Notes under the pieces: generated by a model
Told to the model about the DNA's origin: nothing
What the model saw: the letters and a program-made list of their open reading frames with translations, nothing else
Database searches by the model: none
NCBI GenBank assembly: GCA_037974335.1
Contig: CM075761.1
Coordinates: 12,885,543 to 12,949,542, forward strand
Length of the DNA stretch: 64,000 nucleotides
Direction of reading: 5' to 3'
From: Prionace glauca
Taxonomy: Eukaryota; Chordata; Chondrichthyes; Carcharhiniformes; Carcharhinidae
Position numbers and translations under genes: made by a program
Shown here: positions 46,145 through 58,500 of the stretch, one piece after another
How positions within the stretch are numbered: the stretch's first letter is position 1
Layout: each line of letters starts with the position of its first letter

Positions 46145-46481
46145 TACATAAAGGAATTTTCAAACAATTAACAATCGCATCAGTAACTGGAGTTACAGAA
46201 TATGCCATTGAATGTTTCAAGAGAAAATACAAGGAATTACTTAGTGTGTTATTTCACACTTGCATGACCTTAATATAGTGGAATATCCTTCACAACGCTG
46301 AAGAAACTCGTTACATATTTGACAAAATGAGCCAGTCTTTCTAATCTGTGGCCAGAATGCGAGGAACATTCAGCTGTTTGACGGGAATGTACTTGCTCCC
46401 ATGTTGATTCCCAAAGGGCCCAGCATGCATTGGGAATTCCAGTTTCCTGTATAATACGTCACAGACAAAACACCCCCATTC

Positions 46482-46559
46482 TCATTTCCGGTTCTTCTTT
46501 TCTGACCTTTTTTCCAATGCAGCCAAATCCAGGGAGGCGTAGAGAGGTCCACCCTGAGA
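46482..46559 (-). CDS. Receptor gene 2, exon 8: C-terminal exon with YASL motif and stop
   Basis: A 78-nt coding part entering in phase 0 after TTTCCCAG|. It reads SQGGPLYASLDLAALEK and ends in a lysine-rich run before TGA at 46482-46484. YASL fits YxxL of inhibitory or adaptor-binding tails. The frame is set by the 1-0 phase of the previous exon. An alternative acceptor 6 nt further in would also keep frame. Confidence 0.65.
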   Translation of the reverse strand, partial: SQGGPLYASLDLAALEKRSEKKNRK

Positions 46560-49500
46560 CTGGGAAATACATTCAACAGAAATGATTAAAATAAAGGACT
46601 GTTTCCCCAAAATCCATTTCAAAGTATTTTATTACAAGGGGCTCAGTGTGCACTCACCTGAATTCTACGCTGCGTTTTCAAGTTTGTCTCTGTTTGACCG
46701 TGATCCCCTGTGTGTTAAGGGTTAAAGTATGAATTGAAATGTCACCGAAGCTATAGAATCTGTAAGTACATAGAAACATCGGGCGCCAATGACTACCTGG
46801 ATGTCAACAGTTTAGAGTCTGTTTAATAGAATCGCAAGTGGGCTTACATTAACTCTACAAAGATGTTAGAGTAAAATATCTCCTTTTCGCCATATCCCAG
46901 TGCTTGTTTTCCTGCACGAATTTAACATCGCTAACGCACCTCACTAGCATATCTTTCGGACTGTGTGCGGAAACCAGAGCACCAGAAAGAAACACAGGCA
47001 CACACACAGGGAGAACGTGCAGGCCGCACACAGACAGATACCCAAGCCAGGAATCGAACCCAGGTCCCTGACGTTGCCGGAGAGCAGTGCTAACCACTGT
47101 GCATAGAACATAGAACATAGAACATAGAACATTACAGCGCAGAACAGGCCCTTCGGCCCACGATGTTGCGCCGACCAGTTACAAAACAATGACCCACTAG
47201 CCTAAACCAATCCCTTTTCATCCATAAACCTATCCACAGATCTTTTAAACGCCCCCAAACTAGGTGCATTTACAACTGCAGCTGGCAGGGCATTCCAGTC
47301 CCTCACCACCCTCTGGGTAAAGAACCTACCCCTGACATCTGTCCTATAACTACCCCCCCTTAATTTAAAATCGTGCCCCCTCGTGTTAGCTTTCTCCATC
47401 CGAGGAAAAAGGCTATCACTATCTACCCTGTCTAAACCTCTAATCATCTTATATGTTTCAATGAGATCCCCTCTTAGCCGCCTTCTTTCCAGCGAAAACA
47501 ACCCCAAATCACTCAATCTCTCCTCATAGGATCTCCCCTCCATACCAGGCAACATCCTGGTAAACCTCCTCTGCACCCTCTCCAAAGCCTCTACATCCTT
47601 CTTGTAATGTGGGGACCAGAACTGCACACAAAACTCCAAGTGCGGCCGCACCAGAGATGTGTACAGTTGCATCATGACGCTACGACTCCTAAATTCAATC
47701 CCCCTACCAATAAACGCCAAAACTCCGTATGCCTTCTTAACAACTTTATCTACTTGATTCCCAACTTTCAGGGATCTATGTACACATACACCTAGATCCC
47801 TCTGCTCCTCCACACTATTCAAAGTCCTCCCGTTAGCCCTATACTCAACACATCTGTTATTCCTACCGAAATGAATTACCTCACACTTCTCCACATTAAA
47901 CTCCATTCGCCACCTCTCAGCCCAGCTCTGCAACCTTTCTAAGTCATCCTGCAAACTATGACACCCTTCCTCACAATCTACCACACCTCCGACTTTGGTG
48001 TCATCAGCAAACTTACTAATCCACCCAACTATACCCTCATCCAGATCATTAATAAAAATTACAAACAGCAGTGGCCCCAAAACAGATCCCTGAGGCACAC
48101 CACTTGTAACCGAACTCCATGACGAATATTTCCCATCAACCACCACTCTCTGTCTCCTATCTGCTAGCCAATTCCTGATCCAATTACCTAGATCACCCCC
48201 AATCCCATACATCTGCATTTTCTGCAGAAGCCTACCATGGTGAACCTTATCAAACGCCTTGCTAAAATCCATATACACCACATCAACTGCCTTACCCCTA
48301 TCCACCTCTTTGGTCACTTTCTCAAAGAACTCGATAAGGTTAGTAAGGCATGACCTACCCGCTACAAAACCGTGCTGACTATCTCTAATCAACTCATTAC
48401 TTTCCAAATAACTATAAATCCTGTCTCTAATAATCCTTTCCAAAACCTTACCCACCACAGAAGTAAGACTCACCGGTCTATAATTCCCAGGGAAGTCCCT
48501 TCTCCCCTTCTTAAACAATGGGACAACATTTGCTGTCCTCCAATCTTCTGGTACAATACCAGAGACTAACGACGACCTGAAGATCAGAGCCAGAGGCTCC
48601 GCAATCACCCCTCTTGCCTCCCAAAGAATCCTAGGGTAAATCCCATCTGGACCAGGGGACTTATCTATTTTCAAACCCTCTAAAATATCCAGCACATCCC
48701 CCGTATCAACTGCAATACTATCTATTTCACACCCCTGCACCCCAGTGTCCTCCTCAGCTACATTCCTGTCCCCTTGCGTGAACACCGAAGAGAAATATTG
48801 GTTCAACGCCTCTCCAATCTCCTCCGGTTCCACACACAACTTCCCTCTACTGTCTGTAACTGGCCACTGTGCATCCGCTGCAATAGGTTGTCAGGCTACA
48901 ATCATTAACACAAAGCCCACTTAACTTTCGTTAACACGAAAGATATTCCACAATTCTTCAGAGGAAATTAGATATAGCATTGTAGGTGAAGGGAACCAAA
49001 GGATCCTGGGAGAAGGCGCGATCAGGCTATTGAATTGGGTGATCAGCGATGATCATGGTGAATGGCGAAGCAGGTGCAAAGTGCAGGTCTCTTCCTGCTC
49101 CTATTTTGAATGTTTCTATGTTAAGTGGCCAATGGATGAATAAGGAAAATCTCACGCCATTATTTGCCCACCTGGTATACTACAGGGCGGCACTGTAGCA
49201 CAGTGGTTAGCACTGCTGCTTCATAGCTCCAGGGACCTGGGCTGGATTCCTGGCTTGGGTCACTGCCTGTGAAGAGTTTGCACATCCTCCTCGTGTCTGC
49301 ATGGGTTTCCTCCGCGTGCCCTGGTTTCCTCCCACAGTCCAACGAGTTAGGTTGATTAGTCGTAGTAAAATTACACTCAGCATCCTAAGATGCGTAGGTT
49401 AGAGGGGTTAGCGGGTGAACAGGGGGCAGGTTGGGATTGTGGTCAGTACAGACTCGATGGGCCAAATGGCCTCTTTCTGTACCGCAGGGTTTCTATGATC

Positions 49501-52500
49501 TGTGTTAACATCAACAATCTCCCCGTTTATGAAACCAACCGCCTCAAGAGTGATTGTTTCACTTGCTGAAGATAAGGGACACACCCTGTGGACAGAAATA
49601 GTCAGTGTTCACATTGTGTCTAATTCAACTAAACGAAGGAGAGGACAGTCATTGAGGGGTTCATTCCTCAGGCCAATGCTTTGACCAATCACTCAAACGA
49701 CCTCTTTTTAACTGTTCAGCCGGAAGTTAATAAGGCAAACGGCATGTTGTCATTGATAGCGAGAGGATTTGAGTGCAGGAATGGGATATTTTACTGCAAT
49801 TGTTAGTGAGAAGTGATTGGTGCAGTTTTGGTATCCTTATCTGAGGAATACTGTCCTTGCTTTCGAGGGTGAATGTTTATCAGCTGATTCCTGGATGGCG
49901 GGTCTGGTATATGAGGAGACACTCAGTCGGTTAGGATTGCAGTAACTGGAGTTTAGAAGAGTGAAGGGGGGACCTCATGGAAACTCTGACAGGATTCAGT
50001 TGGGCAGATTGAGAGGCAATGCTCTCGATAGTGATGGAGTCCAGAACAAGGGATAATAGATTCAGGTTAGAGGGGAAACCTTTCAGAACTGAGATGAGGA
50101 GAAATGTCTTCACCCAGAAGATGGTGACTGTGTGGAAATCACTACACGGAAGGTCATTGAGGCCAAAACGTTATGTGATTTCAGGAAGAAATTAGATATA
50201 TCTCTTGGGACTAAAGAGATCAAATGGTGCGAGGGGAAGGAGGATCATGATGTTGAACTTGATTATCAGCTGTGGTCATAATGAATAGCAGAGCAGGTTG
50301 GAGGGGCCGAATGGCGTCCTCCTCCTTCTAGTTTCTATGTTCACAAATGTAGGCAGACAACTGGCAATTATCAGTTAACTGGAGCATTCTCCATAAAAAG
50401 ACTGCAACCAATCAACATCATTTTGCTAAACAGGGAAATAGTCTTCTCAGGAAGAATGCATAATTGTTTCCATTATATATGTTATTCTTGTTTTTTTTGT
50501 GCCAATGAATACAAGGCCAAAAGCCTCCATGATATGTTTTTGTTTGGCAAAACGCAAGTACTCTATTGATACAAATTTTCTATCAAACATGCCTCAGCAG
50601 TTAACTGTGAGTACCAATCAACTGGCGCATTCACCATAGAAACACCTCTACCAATCAATTTCCACTTCATTTTAAAAAAAATTCTGACATTTAATCGCCG
50701 CCAACATTTCAAAGAAACTTACCCATTTGTCGCTCCTTGTGTCCCTCTCGCTGCCTTCTCTTGCTCAAGCTAAAATTGGATGTGCAAAAAGAACACCAAA
50801 TAAATGTTATACCTTGTCTATCATATCTCAGATGCTGCACATTGTTGAAAGTAGAATTGTCCAGTGATCTTAAATAAATCATAGAAAATAGAGGCACACA
50901 TTCTGGAATCAATTTTCGGATTGAAATAAGATAGAGAAGGAGGGGACAATGAACAATGTTGAACTATTACTTACGGGGCGAAAAACTGCAGCAGGCGACG
51001 GTGCAGAGGGACCTTGGGGTCCTTGTGCATGAGTCGCAAAAACTCAGCTTGCAGGTGCAGCAGGTGGTCAGGAAGGCGAATGGGATGCTGGCCTTCATAG
51101 CGAAGGGGATTGAATATAAAAGTAGGGAGGTCTTGCTGCAGCTGTATAGGGCATTGGTGAGGCCGCAGCTGGACTACTGTGTGCAGTTTTGGGCGCCGCA
51201 CCTGCGCAAAGATATTTTGGCCTTGGAGGGAGTGCAGAGGAGGCTGATACCGGAGTTGAGGGGGTTGAGCTATGAGGAGAGGTTGAATAAACTGGGCTTG
51301 TACTCGTTAGAGTTTGGAAGAATGAGGGGCGATCTCATTGAGACGTATAAGATGATGAATGGGATGTATAGGATAGAGGTGGAGAGACTGTTCCCGCTCA
51401 AAAAAGACAGTAGGACTAGGGGGCACTGCCTCAAGATAAAAGGTTTAGAACGGAGCTGAGGGGGAACTTCTTCACTCAAAGGGTGGTGAATCTCTGGAAT
51501 TCTCTGCCCGTTGAAGTGGTGGAGGCTGCCTCGCTAAATATTTTTAAGACGCGGGTTGATGGGTTTTTGATAAGAGAGGGGATTAAGGGTTATGGGGAGA
51601 AAGCGGGAAAGTGGAACTGAGCAGCGACAGATCAGCCATGATCTTATTGAATGGCGGGGCAGGCTCGAAGGGCTAGATGGCCTACTCCTGCTTCTGTTTC
51701 TTATGTTCTTATGTTCTTATGAACTTTGCACATTGTTCTCTTACTCACGTGTCATTTTGGGATCCTATTTCTCTGTCTTCTAAAATAGAAGAACATACAA
51801 TGAGTTAGTTAAAACTGCAAAGAGGAAATCATATTGAGGAAAAAGGTATTAAAGTGTCTCAGATAATCATTAATCCTCACCTGATCTGCCGTGTTTACAA
51901 ATCCAAATGGAAATAACTACCGACAGTAGAATTAATAAGACCAGGATAGTGATTCCAACAGGAAACATCTCTCTGCACCATTCTACAGAGGGGAAAAAAA
52001 ACACTTAGAAACTGCCATCGGTCAAATCAGTCTTTTCCGGGGTTCTCTGACCAAGTTAAAAATGCAGAGTAACCAAAACAGGGGGTGAATGTGGGAAATG
52101 AAACATTGCTGGTGGGATGGAGACTGGAGAATGAACACACAGAATGGAATTGATGAGACAATATTTGCTGGTGGAGATCAACTAAATGACAGCACTGTCA
52201 AGAGTTATCCCAAATTCATAGTGTATGAGATTGTATTCGACCGCAAGACTATAATACACAGGAGCAGAATTAGGCCACTCGGCCCATGAGTCTGCACCGC
52301 CATTCAATTATAGCTGATATGTTTCTCACCTCCATTCTCCTGCCTTTTCTCCATAACCCCGATCCCCTTATTAATCAAGAAACTATCTGTCTTTGTCTTA
52401 AAGTTACTCAATGTCATGGTTTCTTCAGCGTTCTGTGGCAAAGAGTTCCACCGATTCACCACTCTCTGGCTGACTCTTCCTCATCTCTGCTTTAGAGGAT

Positions 52501-55500
52501 CCCAATATATGACTCAATAATAAATCAAATCAAGTGATAGAGTGATTGAGTTTACAGTATGGAAACAGGCCCTTCGGCCCAATTTGTCCTTGCCACCCTG
52601 TTTTTTAAACCCCTCAGTCAATTCCAGTTGCCCACATGTGGCCCATATCCCTCTGTACCCATCGTATGCATGTAACAATCTGAATGCTTTTAAAAAGATA
52701 AAATTGTACCCGCCTCTACTACTACCTCTGGCAGCTTGTTCCAGACCCTCTGTGAGAAAAAATTGCCCCCCTGGATACTTTTGTATCTCTGCCCTCTCAC
52801 CTTAAACCCTACCTTTGGGAAAAAATATTGACTATCGAGCTGATCTGTGCTCCTCATTATTTTATAGACCTCTATAAAATCATCCCTTAGTCTCCTACCC
52901 TCCAGAGAGAAAAAAAAAATCCCAGTCTATCCAGCCTCTCCTTATAACTCAATCCATCAAGTCCCAGTAGCATCCGAGTAAATCTTTTCTGCACTCTTTC
53001 TAGTTTAAGTCTATGTACTCTATGAACGATATGCTTGACATTTATTGCGTGCAGGAAACAATGCATGTGTCCCAATGCATGTGATAATAGTAAATCAAAT
53101 CAAATCTATGTACTCTACGAACGGTACTGTTTATCTTTCAAGCGCGCAAGACACAACACTTTCTACATTATCCCAATACACGTGACAAGAATAAATCAAA
53201 TCAAGTCAAATCAGGTTGATGGGGAGTGATACTTGACTGTCATTCAGGCCGCCATTGTTTCTTTTCCCAATCTATTTAAATTGATGCCCCCCGCTGGTTC
53301 TCGGCCCTCCCCGCCTTTGTGAGTCATTTCATCTTCGCTACTCTGTCCAGACAGTTCAGGATTTTCACCACATCTCCTCAGCTATTTAAGGAAATCAGCC
53401 CTCGCTTGTCAACTCAATCCAGTTGACTGAATCTCCTCATCTTTATGACCATTTAGTGAATAGTTTCTTTTCTCTGCAGTCTCTTCATATTTCTCATAAA
53501 TTGCGTTGCCCGCAACTGAACACAGTTCAGACCGATTCAGAATTCTGCAAAATGTCACTGTTGATTTGATGTATTATTATTGCCATATCTATTGGTATGT
53601 AGTGAGACATATTGTTTCTTGCACGCTATACACACAACACATGCATTTCACAGCGTATATAGATTTGATTTGATTTGGTTTGATTTATTCTTGTCGCACC
53701 TATTGGGATACAGTGAAAAACACTCCCTCTTGCGTGCTACACAGACAAAACATACCCTTCATAGAGTACATAGGAGAGAAATAAATGTGAGGATGTAGAA
53801 CATATTGTCCCCTTCACAGCTCGGGTGTGGAGAAAGACCCGTTTGATACAAGGTAAAAGTGAAATACTGCGGATGCTGGAATCTCAAAGAGGAACAGAAA
53901 ATACTGGAAAATCTCAGCAGGTCTGACAGCGTCTGAGGGGGCAGAATAGAGCCAACATTTCGAGTCTAGATAACTTTACGTCGAAGCTTTGAAGAAGGGA
54001 CATTAAGGCGCGAAATGTTGGCTCAATTCTCTACCCACAGATGGTGTCAGACCTGAGATTTCCCAGCATTTTCTGGTTCGGTGCAGAGGGACCTCGGGGT
54101 CCTTGTGCATGAGTCGCAAAAACCCAGCTTGCAGGTGCAGCAGGTGGTCAGGAAGGCGAATGGGATGCTGGCCTTCATAGCGAGGGGGATTGAATATAAA
54201 AGTAGGGAGGTCTTGCTACAGCTGTATAGGGCATTGGTGAGGCCGCAGCTGGAGTACTGTGTGCAGTTTTGGGCGCCGCACCTGCGCAAGGATATTTTGG
54301 CCCTGGAGGGAGTGCAGAGGAGGTTTACTCGGCTGATACCGGAGTTGAGGGGGTTGAGCTATGAGGAGAGGCTGAATAAACTAGGCTTGTACTCGTTAGA
54401 GTTTAGAAGAATGAGGGGAGATCTCATTGAGACGTATAAGATGATGAATGGGATGGATAGGATAGAGGTGGAGAGACTCTTCCCGCTCAGAAAGGACAGT
54501 AGGACTAGGGGGCACAGCCTCAAGATAAAGGGGGGGCGGTTTAGAACAGAGTTGAGGAGGAACTTCTTCACTCAAAGGGTGGTGAATCTCTGGAATTCTC
54601 TGCCCGTTGAAGTGGTGCAGGCTGCCTCGCTAAATATTTTTAAGAAACGGGTTGATGGGTTTTTGATAAGAGAGGGGATTAAGGGTTATGGGGAGAGGGC
54701 GGGAAGGTGGAACTGAGACACGACAGATCAGCCATGATCTTATTGAATGGCGGGGCAGGCTCGAAGGGCCAGATGGCCTACTCCTGCTCCTATTTCTTAC
54801 GTTCTTATGTTCTTATGTCTGACGACAGCAAGGGAGAAGCTGTTCTTAATTCTGTTGGTCGGTGATCTCAAACTTTGGTATCTTTTTCCCCATGAAAGAA
54901 GGTGGAAGAGATAATGTTTGGGCTGGGTGGGGCCCTCAGTTGTGCTGACAGCTTTTCTAAGACAGCGAGTAGTGTAGACTTACTTCACTCCTTTTCAATT
55001 CTAAAGAAGAGCCCGCGCCGCCACATCTACCCTGCATATAGAACCAGCATTGAACCCTACAGTGCAGAAACAGGCCCTTCGGCCCATCGAGTCTGCACCG
55101 AACACAATCCCACCCAGACCCTATCCCCATATCCCTACACATTTACCTGCTAATCCCTCTAACCTACACATCCCAGGACACTAAGGGGCAATTTTAGCAT
55201 AGCCAATGAGCCTAACCCGCACATCTTTGGACTGTGGGAGGAAACCGGAGCACCCGGAGAAAATTCTGTGATGATTTCGAATCTCTGGACCTTCTAAGCT
55301 TTCCTAACAGTTTGTCATCTCCAATGATTTGCAGGTGGCAGCATGGTGGTACAATGGTTAGCAGTGCTGCCTCATAGCGTCAGGGAGCCTCGTTCGGTTC
55401 CCACCTTGGGTGCCTGTCTGTGTGGAGTTAGTACATTTTCCCCCTTTCCTTCGGGTGCTCTAATTTGCTCCCACTGTCCAAAGATGGGCAGGTTACTTGG

Positions 55501-58500
55501 ATTGCCCCTTAGTGTCCATCAGTGTGTGGTTTAATTGGATTGGCCAAGCTAAATTACCCCTTAGTGTGCAGCAATGTGCCGATTAGCTGGATTGGCCATT
55601 CTACGTTGCCCCTTAGTGTCCATCAATGTGTGGTTTAGATGTATTGGCCATTACAAATTGCCCTTTAGTGTCCTGCAATGTATGGTTTAGATGGATTGGC
55701 CATGCTAAATTGCCCTGTAGTTGTCCAGAATGGGCATGTTGGATGGATTTGCCATGCTAAACTGCCCCTTTGCGTCCCAAGGTGCGTAGATTAGGGGGAT
55801 TCACTGGTAAATACTGGGGTTACGGGGATTGGGCCTTGGGTGAGATGAGAGTCAGTGAGGACTTGATGAGCTAAGTGCCCTCAAAGAACAAAGAAGAACA
55901 CAGCACGGCAAACAGGCCCTTCGGCCCAACGAGCCCGCGCCGCCATCTTAACAATGTGTTTTTCCTCCTCCACCTTGACGCATGTCTATGCTTATGGTAC
56001 CCCCATCACGGCTAGGTAATTATTTCCCGAGTGATGAAAGAGTTGGAATCGTTTCCAACAATCCAAGTTCAATATTTGGTCTTAATTCATAATAAAGAAA
56101 AACAGTGAGAAGTCCGAATCCAGTCAGTCCATCGAACCCCCTTCCGTATGATCAGGGGGGATTAATAATGATTTATAAAGTTACTGACATCAGGATGCAA
56201 AACTTAAATATATCTTATGTATGAGGAGGTAGATATAGATTAATCAATTGGCTTCCTGAAGCAAAGTGAGGTAAATTAATTCATCGCCCTTCTGGGCAAA
56301 GATGTCAATTTCACCTCTTGTCTATGGTCTGTTTGTGAGGTGCCTGCAGTGTAGAACTGATTTCACCCCCATTCCTAGGTTCACTCCCCGAAAAGGAAGG
56401 TGGGAGTAAATAATAAACTTCAAAAGGGAAATCACTTCTAGACATGAAGGAGAAAACCTGAAAAGGCTAAGGGTAAAATAGAACATAGAACATAGAACAT
56501 TACAGCGCAGAACAGGCCCTTCGGCCCACGATGTTGCGCCGACCAGTTAAAAAACAATGACTCACCGGTCTATAATTCCCGGGGTAGTCTCTGTTCCCCT
56601 TCTTAAACAATGGGACAACATTCGCTAACCTCCAATCTTCCGGTACTATACCAGAGGCCAACGACGACTTGAAGATCAGAGCCAGAGGCTCCGCAATCAC
56701 TTCTCCTGCCTGCCAGAGAATCCTAGGGTAAATCCCATCCGGACCAGGGGACTTATCTATTTTCAAATAGATAAGTAGTGGGCAGAACAGCGTCGCTGTT
56801 TCGAAGAGCGAGTCTCGGCAGAATGGGCTGAATGAGATCTTTCTGGGTGTATTGCTCAAAGATTCTTACATGTTTCCAGGAATATAAAGCGAAACGGACA
56901 AGTGTGTGTCAAACACTAACCTACTGTGGGTAGGTGCAACCTAATGCAGTCTGATATAGTTTAACAATTGATCGCTCACCCACTCTCACGTTCATACAGT
57001 ACATAGGCTTATTTTAATTTATTTTTTTCACATGTATACTAATGCATGCACAATAATTCATTAAATGAAATCAAATGCACATACGCTCAGAGGTATATCT
57101 GTCCGCGCACGCACATAAACACACACACACACATAAACACACACACACACTCACACACACAAACACACAACGCACTCACAAAACACACTCACACACATAC
57201 ACGCAAACACAAGCACACACCACACACACTCACACATATACACGCACACACATGCACACACCACACACACTCTCACACAGACACGCACGCATACTCACCA
57301 TCACACACACAGTCACACACACACAAAATCACAATCACATATATATTTACACACACACACACAAACACATACACGTAATCACATATTATTTAGACACACA
57401 CACACATGTCTGAGTCTGAGATCACCTATCAACAGGCTCAAGAACAGCATCCTCCCTGCTTCCATCAGGTTTTTGAATGGACCTACCTTATAATAAGCTA
57501 ATCTTTCTCTAAACCTCAGCTCTGACTGTAACACTACATACTCCCCAATGGACTCTATGAACACAATTCTTTGTCAGTAAAATTATGCAAGAAACTGTAC
57601 TTTTCACTATATACTAATGCATGTACATTAATACATCAAATGAAATCAAATGCACATACGCTCAGAGATGTACCTGTGTGCGTGCACGCACACGTACACT
57701 CACACACACACACACACACACCACACATACATACAAACACACACACATCACACACTCACACACAAACACGCACACATCAGACACTCACACACAAACACGC
57801 ACACACGCACATACACACACCAAACATTCTCACACAGACACACACGCACCCTCACCCTCACATATACACCTTCACTCACACACACAGAAACACACACACA
57901 CCACACATTCATTCACACACGCACACACACACACACACACACACACGCGCGCAACTAATCCAGTTATCTCTTAAGTTGAATAGAAACCTGCAATATATAG
58001 TAGCATCTCACCATTCCCTTTTTCTGTTGCTTTGGGATACGAAACTCTTTTTGTCCAATATTTCCCTGGAGACCCCAGTTGAACAATACAAGTGCAGACA
58101 GCGCCGCTTTTCCAGGTTACCCCCGGCACCATGACGTGACTCCTGATGCTGTATGTCCCGTCCCCCTCCATTGTCCCGGGATCACTCGATCCTTCAGTGG
58201 CCCGACCGGAAATATTCCAGAAAACATCAATCTGGTTGGAGGACACTCCACTGACCAAACACACTAAGGGGAATGTATCATTCCCATCCGGCCCAGCCGG
58301 CGGGACAAATACCAGCAGGGCCGTCTTGTTGGTAGACCTGTCTGGAGAGAAAATGGGACGCAGTTAACAATTTATTTACACCAAATGGTATTGCTGAGCA
58401 CAATCCGAATTCATTTCACTTGCTCTCTTACCTCCAACCAGTAGTGTGGGTCCTTTCTGGAGCGGTGCATAGCCATCCTTATCAGCACAGTAGTAGGAAC

